DNA from: Thiobacillus denitrificans DSM 12475
GTDB lineage: Bacteria > Pseudomonadota > Gammaproteobacteria > Burkholderiales > Thiobacillaceae
NCBI RefSeq assembly: GCF_000376425.1
Contig: NZ_AQWL01000002.1
Location: 330,574 to 394,573 of the forward strand
Length of the DNA stretch: 64,000 nt
Direction: 5' to 3'
Shown: positions 28,416 to 38,180 of the stretch, one piece after another
Position numbering within the stretch: the stretch's first letter is position 1
How the letters are laid out: each line of letters starts with the position of its first letter
Notes under the pieces: model-generated
Database searches by the model: none
Seen by the model: only the letters and a program-made list of their open reading frames with translations
Told to the model about the DNA's origin: nothing
Made by a program: the position numbers and the translations under genes

Positions 28416-29246
28416 ATGAAAACGATTCTGATTCTGGGACTGGCCGCTGCCGCCCTGGCGCTGGGTGGTTGCGGCAGCAGCCCGTCCGTTCCCGCCAAGA
28501 AGCCGTCTCCCGTCGCGACGGCAAAGAAGGGCGGCTATTACCTCGACGACGGCCCCGAGGCCAATCCGCCGGCGAACCTGGATGCGGTGCCCGACGCGGA
28601 GCCGCGCGACGAGCCGCTGCACCGCTTTGCCAACCGCCCCTACGTCGCGCTGGGCAACGCCTACACCCCGCAGACCGAGCGCCGCGCCCATCGTGAAGAA
28701 GGCTTGGCCTCGTGGTACGGCCGCCGCTTTCACGGCAGGAAGACCGCGTCGGGCGAGCCGTACGACATGTACGCCATGACCGCGGCGCATCCCACGCTGC
28801 CGATTCCCAGCTATGCGCGGGTCACTGCGCTCGGCACCGGCAAGTCGGTGGTGGTGCGCATCAACGACCGCGGGCCGTTCCACAGCAAGCGCGTCATCGA
28901 CCTGTCGTATACCGCCGCATACAAGCTGGGGTATCTGGGGGGCGGCAGCACGCGCGTGCGGGTGGAAAGCCTCGACCCCGCCACTTACGATACCCGCGGC
29001 GAGGCGCTGCTAGACGGCATCTATCTGCAGGTGGGCGCGTTTTCGCGCCCGGATAACGCGCAGCAATTGCGCGAACGCCTGGAGCGTGCGCTGCAACTCG
29101 ATGCCGGCCGCACCCGCGTGGTGCTCAACGATACGCTGCATCGCGTACAGATCGGCCCCTATCCCAGCGACGACGCGGCGCATGTGGATCGTGCGCGGAT
29201 GCGGGAACGTCTCGACCTGAATGCAGTCCTGGTCAGACGTGATTGA
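28416..29246 (+). CDS. rlpA: Septal ring lytic transglycosylase RlpA (rare lipoprotein A)
   Basis: The product is 276 residues. A lipoprotein signal ends LGGC (Cys near residue 19). The double-psi beta-barrel domain spans about residues 92-185 (LASWYGRRFHGRKTASGEPYD, RINDRGPFHSKRVIDLSYTAA). A C-terminal SPOR domain follows (residues about 200-275, YLQVGAFSRPDNAQQL), which binds denuded glycans at the septum. It cuts naked glycan strands. It is part of the mreB-rodA operon. Confidence 0.95.
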   Translation: MKTILILGLAAAALALGGCGSSPSVPAKKPSPVATAKKGGYYLDDGPEANPPANLDAVPDAEPRDEPLHRFANRPYVALGNAYTPQTERRAHREEGLASWYGRRFHGRKTASGEPYDMYAMTAAHPTLPIPSYARVTALGTGKSVVVRINDRGPFHSKRVIDLSYTAAYKLGYLGGGSTRVRVESLDPATYDTRGEALLDGIYLQVGAFSRPDNAQQLRERLERALQLDAGRTRVVLNDTLHRVQIGPYPSDDAAHVDRARMRERLDLNAVLVRRD

Positions 29247-29260
29247 CGATGGGACTGCGC

Positions 29261-30376
29261 ATGAAATTGATCGGGCTGGTGCTGGCATTGCTGTTTTCCG
29301 CCCCGCTATGGGCCGCCCCCGCCGGCGTATCGGCACGCGCCTGGGTGGTGATCGACCAGGCCAGCGGGCGCGAGCTGGCGGCGCATCAGGCCGACCTGCC
29401 GCTGGCGCCGGCGTCGCTGACCCAGCTGATGACGGCCTATGTGCTGCTGGGCGATATCCGCAAGAACAAGCTCCGCCTGGACGCGACGGTCGCCGTGCCG
29501 GAAGCCGCCGTCCAGGCCGACGGCGCGCGGGTGTTCCTCGTGGCGGGCGAGCAGGTGCGCGTCGACACCCTGCTGCAGGCGATGCTGGTGCAGTCGGCCA
29601 GCGACGCCACGCTGACGCTGGTGACGGCGACCGACGGCAGCGAGGCGGCATTCGTCGAACGCATGAACCGCGAGGCCAGGCGGCTCGGCATGAGCAAGAG
29701 CCGTTTCCTGAACGCCACCGGATTGAGCGAGCCGGGGCATGAGTCGAGCGCACGCGACCTTGCCCTGCTAAGTCGGGCGCTGGCGCGCGACTTCCCGGAT
29801 CGGCGGGCGCTTTTCGCCCAGAAGGAGTTTGCGTTCAAGGGCATCACCTATTACAACGGCAATCGCCTGTTGTGGCGCGACAGCACGGTAAACGGCCTGA
29901 AAGCCGGACGTACGCCGCAGGCCGGCTATTGCATGGCGGCGTCGGCGCAGCGCGGCGACCAGCGTCGCATCGCCGTGGCGCTGGGCACGCGATCGGACGC
30001 GCAACGCACGCAGGACGCCCTGAAGCTGCTTAACTACGGCTTTGAACGCTTCGACAGCGTGCTGCTCTTCCGCGCGCAGCAACCGGTCAAGGTATCGAAG
30101 CTGTACCGTGGCGTGCATCCTTCGGTGAGCATGGGATTTGCGCAGGATTTCCATGTGCTGGTACCCAAGGGTGGCGGCGTTCGCGTCAAGGCCCAGGTCA
30201 CCACCCGGCAGCCGGTCGTGGCGCCGGTGCGCAAAGGGCAGCCCCTGGGTACCCTGCTGCTGACGCTCGACGGCCAGCCGCTCGGCGATTACCCGCTGGT
30301 TGCCCTGCAGGATGTCGGCGTGGCCGGCATCTTCGGTCGCGCCTGGGATTCGATCCGGCTGCTGTTCGCGCAATGA
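29261..30376 (+). CDS. PBP5-family (D-alanyl-D-alanine carboxypeptidase-like) protein with degenerate active site
   Basis: The product is 371 residues from ATG 29261 (start also possible at 29249). It has a signal peptide (MKLIGLVLALLFSAPLWA) and the peptidase S11 plus PBP5 C-terminal fold. The catalytic motifs are all altered. The expected S-x-x-K is Ser52-Leu-Thr-Gln55 (CAG at 29423-29425), S-x-N is Ser112-Ala-Ser114, and K-T-G is Lys214-Ala-Gly216. Surrounding family sequence is well kept (GARVFLVAGEQV, RFLNATGLSEPGHESSARDLALL). Missing the general-base lysine, it should not be an active carboxypeptidase, so a regulatory or binding role is inferred. It lies in the elongasome operon where a working dacA/dacC is usual. 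Confidence 0.85.
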   Translation: MKLIGLVLALLFSAPLWAAPAGVSARAWVVIDQASGRELAAHQADLPLAPASLTQLMTAYVLLGDIRKNKLRLDATVAVPEAAVQADGARVFLVAGEQVRVDTLLQAMLVQSASDATLTLVTATDGSEAAFVERMNREARRLGMSKSRFLNATGLSEPGHESSARDLALLSRALARDFPDRRALFAQKEFAFKGITYYNGNRLLWRDSTVNGLKAGRTPQAGYCMAASAQRGDQRRIAVALGTRSDAQRTQDALKLLNYGFERFDSVLLFRAQQPVKVSKLYRGVHPSVSMGFAQDFHVLVPKGGGVRVKAQVTTRQPVVAPVRKGQPLGTLLLTLDGQPLGDYPLVALQDVGVAGIFGRAWDSIRLLFAQ

Positions 30377-31221
30377 ATGCCTACCTGAACGGCCAGTTCC
30401 TGCCGCTTGCCGAAGCGAAGATCCCGGTGCTCGACCGCGGCTTCGTCTTCGGCGACGGCGTGTACGAACTGGTGCCGGTGTATTCGAACAAGCCGTTCCG
30501 GCTCGACGATCACCTGCGCCGCCTGCAGGGCAGCCTCGACGGCATACGCCTGGCCAATCCGCACGGGATCGATGTGTGGCGCGACTTGATCCTGCATTTG
30601 ATTGAACTGCAGGATTTCGCCGACCAGTCGATCTACATCCAGGTCACCCGCGGCGTTGCGCCGCGCGACCACGCTTTCCCCAAGGGCGTGCCGCCGACGG
30701 TGTTCATGTTCGCGCAGCCGCTGCTGACGGCCACACCCGAGCAAAAAGCCGCCGGGGTGTGCGCGGTCACCGCCGTCGACAACCGCTGGCTGCGCTGCAA
30801 CATCAAGGCGATTTCGCTGCTGGCCAACATCCTGCTGCGCCAGCAGGCGGTCGACGCCGATTGTGCCGAGACCGTGATGCTGCGCGACGGGTTTCTGACC
30901 GAAGGGGCGGCGAGCAACATCTTCGCGGTGAAGGACGGCGTGCTGCTGGCGCCGCCGCCATCGAACCTGATGCTGACCGGCATCACCTACGACGTGGTGC
31001 TGGAACTCGCGGCGGCGCACGGCATTCCGCGTGAGGTGCGGGCGATCGGCGAGGCCGAGGTGCGCGCCGCCGACGAGCTGTGGATGAGCTCGTCGACCAA
31101 GGAAATCATGGCCATCGTGAAGCTGGATGGCGTCCCGGTCGGCGCCGGCGTGCCGGGCCCCATGGCGCGACGGATGGACGCGTTGTATCAAACCTTCAAA
31201 CAACAGGTGATGCGCGCATGA
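30373..31221 (+). CDS. dat: D-amino-acid aminotransferase (class IV PLP enzyme)
   Basis: The product is 282 residues. The start overlaps the upstream stop by four bases. The fold type IV PLP signature is [15 protein letters not shown] and the Schiff-base lysine lies in [12 protein letters not shown]. It makes D-glutamate or D-alanine by transamination. The neighbouring wall genes suggest a peptidoglycan precursor supply. Branched-chain aminotransferase is a possible alternative, but the [11 protein letters not shown] start and length favour dat. Confidence 0.9.
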   Translation: MNAYLNGQFLPLAEAKIPVLDRGFVFGDGVYELVPVYSNKPFRLDDHLRRLQGSLDGIRLANPHGIDVWRDLILHLIELQDFADQSIYIQVTRGVAPRDHAFPKGVPPTVFMFAQPLLTATPEQKAAGVCAVTAVDNRWLRCNIKAISLLANILLRQQAVDADCAETVMLRDGFLTEGAASNIFAVKDGVLLAPPPSNLMLTGITYDVVLELAAAHGIPREVRAIGEAEVRAADELWMSSSTKEIMAIVKLDGVPVGAGVPGPMARRMDALYQTFKQQVMRA

Positions 31222-31484
31222 GCGAAGAAGACACCCTGCTGCAATTTCCCACCGATTTCCCGATCAAGATCATGGGCCAGCGACGCGACGACTTCGCGCA
31301 GACCATGGTCGACCTGGTGTTGCGCCATGCGCCCGATTTCAAGGCCGAAACCGTCGAGATGCGCGCGTCCAGCAGCGGCAACTATCTGTCCGTGACCTGC
31401 GTGGTGCGTGCCACCTCGAAGGCGCAGCTCGATGCGCTGTATCGCGAGATCACCGCGCATCCGTGGGTGAAGATGGCGCTGTGA
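31218..31484 (+). CDS. DUF493 (YbeD-like) protein
   Basis: The product is 88 residues from ATG 31218. It contains [19 protein letters not shown] and a ferredoxin-like alpha-beta pattern ending in [14 protein letters not shown], which identifies DUF493. The role is unknown, but the gene commonly lies next to lipB, as here. Its start overlaps the dat stop and its stop overlaps the lipB GTG. Confidence 0.92.
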   Translation: MSEEDTLLQFPTDFPIKIMGQRRDDFAQTMVDLVLRHAPDFKAETVEMRASSSGNYLSVTCVVRATSKAQLDALYREITAHPWVKMAL

Positions 31485-32164
31485 AAAGCCAGGCGCAAGA
31501 TTCAAGTTGCAAGATTCAAGACGGCACGCAGCTCAACCCTGAGCTTTGCATCCGGCGGCTGGGTCGGGTCGAGTACGAGGCGACCTGGCGGGCGATGCAG
31601 GACTTCACCGCGCGGCGCACAGCCGATACACCGGACGAGCTATGGCTGCTGGAGCATCCGCCGGTCTACACCCAGGGGCAGGCCGGCAAGCCGGAACACC
31701 TGATCGCCGCCACCCGGATTCCCGTCGTCCCGATCGACCGCGGCGGCCAGATCACCTACCACGGCCCGGGACAGGTGGTGGCCTACGTGCTGGTCGACCT
31801 GCGGCGGCGCGGCTACGGCATCCGCGAACTGGTGGCACGTCTGGAACAGGCGGTGATCGATCTGCTGGCGGCGCAGGGTGTGATGGCGTCACGGCTGGCC
31901 GGCGCACCCGGCGTCTATGTCGACGGCGCCAAGATCGCCGCGCTCGGCCTGCGCGTGAAGCACGGCTGCACCTACCACGGGCTGGCACTCAACGTCGACA
32001 TGGACCTGGCGCCGTTTGCCGCCATCAACCCCTGCGGCTACGCCGGCATGGCGGTGACGCAATGTCGCGACCTCGGTATTACCCTGTCGCTCGCGCAGGT
32101 CGAAGAAGCCCTCGGGCAGGCGCTGCTGAACACGATCCACCAGCCCCCGGGCCCCAGCCCCTAG
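31481..32164 (+). CDS. lipB: Octanoyltransferase LipB with repeat-derived N-terminus
   Basis: The product is 227 residues from a GTG overlapping the DUF493 stop. It moves octanoate from ACP to lipoyl domains. Core motifs are [16 protein letters not shown], the lysine in [15 protein letters not shown] and the nucleophile cysteine in [10 protein letters not shown]. Normal similarity begins near [15 protein letters not shown]; the first 25 or so residues ([13 protein letters not shown]...) are encoded by a CAAGATTCAAG repeat. The end PPGPSP also comes from a repeat. The enzyme core looks intact. Confidence 0.93.
   Translation: MKSQAQDSSCKIQDGTQLNPELCIRRLGRVEYEATWRAMQDFTARRTADTPDELWLLEHPPVYTQGQAGKPEHLIAATRIPVVPIDRGGQITYHGPGQVVAYVLVDLRRRGYGIRELVARLEQAVIDLLAAQGVMASRLAGAPGVYVDGAKIAALGLRVKHGCTYHGLALNVDMDLAPFAAINPCGYAGMAVTQCRDLGITLSLAQVEEALGQALLNTIHQPPGPSP
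31495..31520. repeat. Direct repeat GCAAGATTCAAG inside the lipB start
   Basis: Two identical 12-base copies separated by TT fall in frame within the first codons of lipB. The module appears inserted at the DUF493-lipB junction without breaking the reading frame. Confidence 0.75.
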
Positions 32165-32170
32165 CCCCTA
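32142..32170. repeat. AGCCCCT repeat at the end of lipB
   Basis: Units such as AGCCCC, GGGCCCC, AGCCCCT and AGCCCCT run through the last lipB codons and the three-base gap to the converging thioredoxin-like gene. Confidence 0.6.
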
Positions 32171-32719
32171 CTTCCCCATCACGTCCCGGATCGCCTTCAC
32201 CATGTCCGGATGGTCGAACTCGCGCCCGCCGATGGCGCTGGCGACGATGCGCCCCTGCTTGTCGACCAGGAAGGTGGTCGGCAGCCCCGCCACCTTCCAG
32301 GCCTGCATGGCGCGGCTCGTGCTGTCGAGCAGAATGGGAAAGTGCAGCGCGGTGTCGAGCTGGCTGGTGAAGGCGTGGATGGTGTCGGCGTCTTCGCCGA
32401 CATCGACTGCCAGCACCGCAAAGGCTTCGCCTTTGAGCGCCTGCGACAGACGTTCCATCGACGGCATTTCGCGCCGGCACGGCGGGCACCAGGTTGCCCA
32501 GAAATTGATCAGCACGACCTTGCCCCTGAGCTTCGCCAGATCGTGGGTTGCGCCGTCGATGTCTTTCAGCTTGAGCGCCGGAGCGGGCTTGGGCGCCTGC
32601 TTCATCAGGCTGTGGGACAGCGGCGGGAGGTCCGCTGCGTGGGCGCCGGTCGCGGCCGGGATGCCGAATATCAGCGCCGTCCCCAGCAGCATGCCTGCGA
32701 TGCGATCAAGACGTTTCAT
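32168..32719 (-). CDS. TlpA-like thioredoxin-fold protein
   Basis: The product is 183 residues. A signal peptide ends near ATGAHAAD. A thioredoxin domain contains the active WCPPC (FWATWCPPCRREM) and the cis-proline GLPTTFLVDKQG. The protein is probably periplasmic and may reduce a disulfide partner in cytochrome or copper-site maturation. ATG 32719 is preferred to a GTG six bases upstream. The gene overlaps the next upstream gene by 14 bases. Confidence 0.88.
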   Translation of the reverse strand: MKRLDRIAGMLLGTALIFGIPAATGAHAADLPPLSHSLMKQAPKPAPALKLKDIDGATHDLAKLRGKVVLINFWATWCPPCRREMPSMERLSQALKGEAFAVLAVDVGEDADTIHAFTSQLDTALHFPILLDSTSRAMQAWKVAGLPTTFLVDKQGRIVASAIGGREFDHPDMVKAIRDVMGK

Positions 32720-33269
32720 TTGCACACCTCACCTGTTCGAGTTTTCCGGAATGGGTTTTGCCGTCTGCGCGCCAGACGAAGCGCAGGTCGAATTGGCCGT
32801 TGCGCGGCACGCTGTAGGTCGTCATGCCCTGGTTCCAGTCCCCCGGCGCGAAGGTCTGCGCGGCGGGGAACTGCGCCCAGTTGAAGGCGATGCGCGCGGC
32901 CTCGTTCACGCCCTGCCGTTTCCAGATGCGTTCCCACTCGACCTTGCTGCGAATGGCGCGTGGCGGCTGCCCGGCCGGTTCATAGCGCCAGTCGGCCAGG
33001 CGGTGCTGAATCGGCGTCTCGCCGATATTGCGCACCACCGTCATGAAGATGCATTCGGCGGCGTAACGTTCCGCCGCGGTGGCGGAAAAACCGCGCGCCT
33101 GATAAAAACCGCGCGCCTGGTCCGGGCTGATCTGGGTCAGGCGCACCTGGATGGCGCCGCTTTCGGCTTGCCAGGTGGTCAGCCCGGTTTCCGCATCCAC
33201 GCTGAAATCGGTGCCGGCAATGGAGATGGTACTCCATACCGCCAGCAGGGTCAGGGTCGACAGGCGCAT
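32706..33269 (-). CDS. Secreted protein of unknown function
   Basis: The product is 187 residues. A signal peptide (MRLSTLTLLAVWSTISIA) is followed by a soluble chain with AAECIFMTVVRNIGETP, where a Cys, aromatic residues and a later CANETS end suggest one disulfide. I do not recognise the family. It precedes a thioredoxin-like gene with an overlap, so a disulfide link between the two is possible. The start lies just 49 bases from the divergent lipA start. Confidence 0.7.
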   Translation of the reverse strand: MRLSTLTLLAVWSTISIAGTDFSVDAETGLTTWQAESGAIQVRLTQISPDQARGFYQARGFSATAAERYAAECIFMTVVRNIGETPIQHRLADWRYEPAGQPPRAIRSKVEWERIWKRQGVNEAARIAFNWAQFPAAQTFAPGDWNQGMTTYSVPRNGQFDLRFVWRADGKTHSGKLEQVRCANETS

Positions 33270-33318
33270 AAGCTAAAATCCCAAGAGTTGATATTCCCGA
33301 CGTTGTTCCGAGCATATT

Positions 33319-34245
33319 ATGGCAGACCCCCTCCAGCACAAAGGCGCCGCCAAGACCGCGCGCATTCCGATCAAGATCGTGCCGCAGCCGCGCCTGCGCC
33401 TGCCGCCCTGGATCCGCGCCAAGTCGCCCAACGTGCCGAACGTGGCGCGGCTGAAGGATATCCTGCGCGAGGCAAAGTTGCACACGGTGTGCGAGGAGGC
33501 CTCGTGCCCCAACCTCGGCGAATGCTTTGGCCACGGCACCGCCACTTTCATGATTCTTGGCGACCTGTGCACGCGGCGCTGCCCCTTCTGCGACGTCGGC
33601 CACGGCACGCCGCTGCCGCCGGACGCCGACGAGCCGCGCCACCTGGCCGAGACGATCGCGCTGATGGCACTGAAATATGTGGTGATCACCAGCGTCGACC
33701 GCGACGACCTGCGCGACGGCGGGGCCGGGCATTTCGCGCAGTGCATCGCGGCGGTGCGCAAGGCCTCGCCGGCCACCCGCATCGAAATCCTCACCCCGGA
33801 TTTCCGCGGCCGGCTGGAGAAGGCGCTCGACATGCTCGACGGCGCGCCGCCCGACGTGATGAACCACAACCTGGAAACCGTGCCGCGCCTGTACAAGGCG
33901 GCGCGTCCCGGTGCCGACTATGCGCATTCGCTGAAGCTGCTGCAGGACTTCAAGACGCGTCATCCCGGCATCCCGACCAAATCAGGGCTGATGCTGGGGC
34001 TGGGCGAGGAGGACGACGAGATCCTGCAGGTGATGCGCGATCTGCGCGCGCACGACGTCGACATGCTGACCCTCGGGCAGTATCTGCAGCCCTCGCAACA
34101 CCACCTGCCGGTGCTGCGTTTCGTCACCCCCGAACGCTTCGCACAGTTCGAACAGGAGGCGCTGGCGATGGGCTTCAGGCATGCCGCCTGCGGACCAATG
34201 GTGCGATCGAGCTATCACGCCGACCGGCAGGCGGCCGGCGTCTGA
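33319..34245 (+). CDS. lipA: Lipoyl synthase
   Basis: The product is 308 residues. It inserts two sulfurs into octanoyl-lysine. The auxiliary cluster cysteines are in [12 protein letters not shown] and the radical-SAM CxxxCxxC is in [11 protein letters not shown]. The C-terminal RSSYHAD motif completes the family features. lipB lies about 1.2 kb upstream in the same orientation; the secreted protein and TlpA genes between run the other way. Confidence 0.98.
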   Translation: MADPLQHKGAAKTARIPIKIVPQPRLRLPPWIRAKSPNVPNVARLKDILREAKLHTVCEEASCPNLGECFGHGTATFMILGDLCTRRCPFCDVGHGTPLPPDADEPRHLAETIALMALKYVVITSVDRDDLRDGGAGHFAQCIAAVRKASPATRIEILTPDFRGRLEKALDMLDGAPPDVMNHNLETVPRLYKAARPGADYAHSLKLLQDFKTRHPGIPTKSGLMLGLGEEDDEILQVMRDLRAHDVDMLTLGQYLQPSQHHLPVLRFVTPERFAQFEQEALAMGFRHAACGPMVRSSYHADRQAAGV

Positions 34246-35031
34246 CTATTTGAGCAGGCGCCGCCGCGTCAGCGCCAGCGCGACGACATAGCCCAGGCTG
34301 CCGTAAGCCAGCAGCGCGGTGGCGTGCAGCGCAATGCGGTCGGGCATGCTGCCGATGACCAGCGGGCGCGCCAGGTCGACCGCGTGGGAGAGCGGCAACC
34401 AGGCCGATATGTTTTGCAGCAGCGGCGGCAGTTGCGATACCGGGAAGAACACGCCACACAGCAGTACCATCGGCGTGATCACCAGCGTGAAGTAGTAGAG
34501 GAAAAAATCGTAGCTCGGCGATACCGCGTTCATCACCAGGCCCATGCCGCCGAAACAAAAACCGACCAGCGCCACCATCGGGATGAGCCACAGCGTCATC
34601 CAGAAACTGCCGTACAGACCCAGTCCCCAGATCACTCCCAGGATCGCCAGCCCGGACAGCAGGCTCTTGGCCACCGCCCAGGTCAGTTCGCCCAGCATCA
34701 CGTCGTCGAGCGTGAGCGGCGTGTTTAGGATGGCATCCCAGGTGCGCTGCACGTGCATGCGCGAGAAGCTCGAGTACAACACCTCGAAGGTGGCGGCGTT
34801 CATCGTGCTGTAGGCCACGGTGCCGGCGGCGAGGAAGGTCAGGTAGGGCATGCCGCCGATATCCGGCAGCAGACTGCCGAGGCCGTAGCCCAGGCCCAGC
34901 ATGTACAGCATGGGGTCGGCCAGATTGCCGAGGATGGACGGGATGGCCAGCTTTCTCCACACCAGGTAGTTGCGCCGCCATACCGGGATGAAGCGCCACG
35001 ACAGGCGTGGGAGACGAAAAAAATGCGTCAT
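34246..35031 (-). CDS. ABC-2 type transporter permease (NodJ-like)
   Basis: The product is 261 residues with six membrane segments. NodJ/ABC-2 traits include WRRNYLVWRKLAIPSIL, YGLGSLLPDIGGMPYLTFLAAGTVAYSTMNAATFE-type stretches and VALVGFCFGGMGLVMNAVSPSY. It forms an exporter with the ATPase encoded four bases upstream. The substrate is not evident. Its stop codon abuts that of lipA. Confidence 0.92.
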   Translation of the reverse strand: MTHFFRLPRLSWRFIPVWRRNYLVWRKLAIPSILGNLADPMLYMLGLGYGLGSLLPDIGGMPYLTFLAAGTVAYSTMNAATFEVLYSSFSRMHVQRTWDAILNTPLTLDDVMLGELTWAVAKSLLSGLAILGVIWGLGLYGSFWMTLWLIPMVALVGFCFGGMGLVMNAVSPSYDFFLYYFTLVITPMVLLCGVFFPVSQLPPLLQNISAWLPLSHAVDLARPLVIGSMPDRIALHATALLAYGSLGYVVALALTRRRLLK

Positions 35032-35035
35032 GCGC

Positions 35036-35934
<899 letters not shown>

Positions 35935-35941
<7 letters not shown>

Positions 35942-36537
35942 GGGCAGGCCTCAGTGAAAGCCTGCTTCAGCTCCTTGAGCCTGCCGTGAAAGAAGTGTCC
36001 GGCTTCGGGGACGATTTTGGTGGAGAGCTTCTGCTGCTCCGCCCACAGACGAATGGCGGCGGGTGGAATGAGTTCGTCGGCGTCGCCGTAGATCACCACG
36101 GTGTCGGGCGGGACCGGGTCGAATTCGTACATGGTGACCGCCGGCGCGACCAGGATCAGCCGCTGTGCGGGGAGTTGCTGGCGCAGCCGGTGCTGCACGA
36201 AAGCACCGAACGAGAATCCGGCCAGGGCCCAGGGCAGGCCGGGGTAGCTGGCTTCGACGAAACGGGCGACCGCCAGCAAATCCTCGGTTTCGCCGACGCC
36301 GGCATCGAATTCGCCGTCGCTCATGCCGACACCGCGGAAATTCGGGCGCACGCTGACCCAGCCCGCTTCGTTGGCCGCCTTGGCCAGGGTGGTGACGACC
36401 TTGTTATCGAGACTGCCGCCGTGCAGTGGGTGCGGGTGCGCGACCAGCAGCAGCCCGCGGCGTCCGTTCTCGGGGTCGTCGATCACGGTCTCCAGCTTGC
36501 CGGCCGGCACCGGGATGCGCAGCTTGTAGCGCTTCAT
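35935..36537 (-). CDS. Alpha/beta hydrolase (YcjY/CocE-like)
   Basis: The product is 200 residues from ATG 36537. A GTG at 36564, coupled to the previous stop, would add nine residues. The features are [19 protein letters not shown] (oxyanion region), the nucleophile elbow AGFSFGAF (Ser), an acid in [10 protein letters not shown], and the histidine in PEAGHFFHG. No signal peptide. The substrate is unknown. The gene lies in a minus-strand run from 37260 to 34246. Confidence 0.9.
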
Positions 36538-36560
36538 GCTGGCCGCTTTGCCCGGGCGGG

Positions 36561-36878
36561 TCACTTCAACTGCAAGCGTTCGACGATACGCCCCTGTTTG
36601 AGGTGGACTTCGAAGATTTCATCGATGTCGGTTTCGTCCACGTAGGTGTACCAGACGCCTTCCGGGTAGACGACCAGCAGCGGGCCTTCGTCGCAGCGGT
36701 CGAGACAGCCGGCACTGTTGATGCGGCACTTGCCTTCGCCATTGAGGTTGGCGTGCTTGACCTTCTTCTTCAGGTAGTCGCGCATGTGCTGGCCGCCGGA
36801 TGCACCGCAGCATTTGGCGCCGTCGTCGCGCTGGTTGGTGCAGAAAAAGACGTGGTGTTTGAAATACAGGTCAGTCAT
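36561..36878 (-). CDS. (2Fe-2S) thioredoxin-like ferredoxin
   Basis: The product is 105 residues from ATG 36878 (MTDLYFKHHVFFCTNQ). Four cluster cysteines fit the thioredoxin-like ferredoxin pattern: FFCTNQ, GAKCCG, KCRINSAGC and LDRC. It resembles the clostridial-type Shethna ferredoxins used in redox transfer or protection. Its partner is not known. The start overlaps the stop of the MazG-like gene. Confidence 0.9.
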   Translation of the reverse strand: MTDLYFKHHVFFCTNQRDDGAKCCGASGGQHMRDYLKKKVKHANLNGEGKCRINSAGCLDRCDEGPLLVVYPEGVWYTYVDETDIDEIFEVHLKQGRIVERLQLK

Positions 36879-37260
36879 CCGAAAAGTCCGAATGCCCGGG
36901 AGGGCATGAATATTTGAGCGCATTGCCATACGCCCGGTCGATGGGATACTTGCGCGCATTGATCGCCAGCTTGTCGGCGGCGGCCTCGAGCAGGTCGATC
37001 TCCAGCACGTCGGCCAGCCGGGTCAGATAGATCAGCACGTCGGCAATTTCCTGGCGCACCGCCTCATGCTGTTCGGCGTTCAAGTGGTGGCTTTGTTCTG
37101 CCGTCAGCCACTGGAAGGGCTCAAGCAGCTCTGCTGCCTCCACGCTCAGCGCCATCGCCAGGTTCTTGGGAGTATGGTAGCGTTCCCAGGCGCGGGCACG
37201 CGCAAATTCGCGGATGTGCTGGCGCAGGGCATCGAGGCTGTCGACTGTGTAAGGGCTCAT
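36871..37260 (-). CDS. MazG-like nucleotide pyrophosphohydrolase (RS21-C6/dCTPase type)
   Basis: The product is 129 residues from ATG 37260 (MSPYTVDSLDALRQH). The metal-binding glutamates and aspartates are in SVEAAELLEPFQWL and RQEIADVLIYLTRLADVL. It hydrolyses dCTP or non-canonical dNTPs as house cleaning. The ATG at 37269 is possible. It heads the minus-strand run and faces away from the exopolysaccharide locus. Confidence 0.9.
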   Translation of the reverse strand: MSPYTVDSLDALRQHIREFARARAWERYHTPKNLAMALSVEAAELLEPFQWLTAEQSHHLNAEQHEAVRQEIADVLIYLTRLADVLEIDLLEAAADKLAINARKYPIDRAYGNALKYSCPPGHSDFSDD

Positions 37261-37433
37261 GGACGGCATGATACCGCGGCAGGCGACAGCCTTACGACAC
37301 CGTTGTCGAGTGGTCGACGTCCCGGCGAGGCGAGGCGCGCGCAACTCCTTGTTTATCAAGGTGCCGAAGCGTTTGCGGTTTGGTCCGCTGCTTGCTTGCT
37401 GTCTTTGGCGATGAAACGGATTTTTAATTCGCT

Positions 37434-37450
37434 CTGGCATAATGCCAGCG
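37434..37450 (+). promoter_or_regulatory. Palindrome with sigma-54-like spacing before the exopolysaccharide operon
   Basis: CTGGCAT-A-ATGCCAG is a perfect 15-base palindrome at 37434-37448. Within it TGGCAT gives GG at 37436-37437 and GC at 37448-37449 at -24/-12 spacing, though TTGC at -12 is not kept. Known XrtA systems use the sigma-54 regulator PrsR, so this could be the promoter. It could instead be an operator with a CATAAT -10 box (37438-37443). Confidence 0.4.
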
Positions 37451-37478
37451 GATTAACAGCCTATAAGGGAGGGTGGAA

Positions 37479-38102
37479 ATGTTTACGATCAACAAGCACA
37501 TTGCGCGCGTCGGTGTGGTGCTGGCCATGACCGCCATGGCGGGCTGTTCCAGCACGCCGACCTATCCGCCCGCCCCCGCGCAGACGGGCAGCTACGACTG
37601 GAACTATCTGGTCGGGCCGGGCGACTCGGTCCAGGTGTTCGTCTGGCGCAATCCCGAGGTGTCCGGCAGCTTCCCGGTGCGTCCCGACGGCAAGATGACC
37701 ATGAATCTGGTCGAGGATATCCAGGCCTCCGGCAAGACCCCCAGCCAGCTGGCGCGCGACATCGAGAAGGCGCTCGCCAAATACATCCAGGAACCCATCG
37801 TCACCGTCATCGTCGCCGGCGGCATCGGGCCGTTCGACCAGCAGCTCCGCGTGGTCGGCGAAGCGGCCAAGCCGCAGGCACTGAACTACCGTGAAAAAAT
37901 GAGCCTGATCGATCTGATGATTTCGGTCGGCGGGCTCACTGATTTCGCCGCGGGCAACAAGGCCTACATTCTGCGTACCGTGGACGGCAAGCAGGAGCGC
38001 CTCGGCGTGCGCCTGGAAGACCTGCTGAAAGGCGGCGACGTTTCGGCCAACGTCGATATGCGTCCGGGTGATGTGCTGGTGGTGCCCGAAAGCCTGTTCT
38101 AG
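37479..38102 (+). CDS. XrtA-system polysaccharide export outer-membrane lipoprotein (Wza/EpsA-like)
   Basis: The product is 207 residues. The start is ATG 37479 behind AAGGGAGGG. A lipobox MAGC (Cys near residue 22) is followed by the poly-export domain (YLVGPGDSVQVFVWRNPE) and a SLBB segment (VVGEAAKPQALNYREKMSL, MRPGDVLVVPES). It would form the outer-membrane exit port for the exopolysaccharide. It is the first gene of the XrtA locus. Confidence 0.95.
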   Translation: MFTINKHIARVGVVLAMTAMAGCSSTPTYPPAPAQTGSYDWNYLVGPGDSVQVFVWRNPEVSGSFPVRPDGKMTMNLVEDIQASGKTPSQLARDIEKALAKYIQEPIVTVIVAGGIGPFDQQLRVVGEAAKPQALNYREKMSLIDLMISVGGLTDFAAGNKAYILRTVDGKQERLGVRLEDLLKGGDVSANVDMRPGDVLVVPESLF

Positions 38103-38180
38103 GTTTGTCTGCGCCGCCCTGAGCGGCGCGTGTGCCCGGGCCGCAGGCTGTCGGGCGCTTTTTGATGGTGGAACGTCCGC

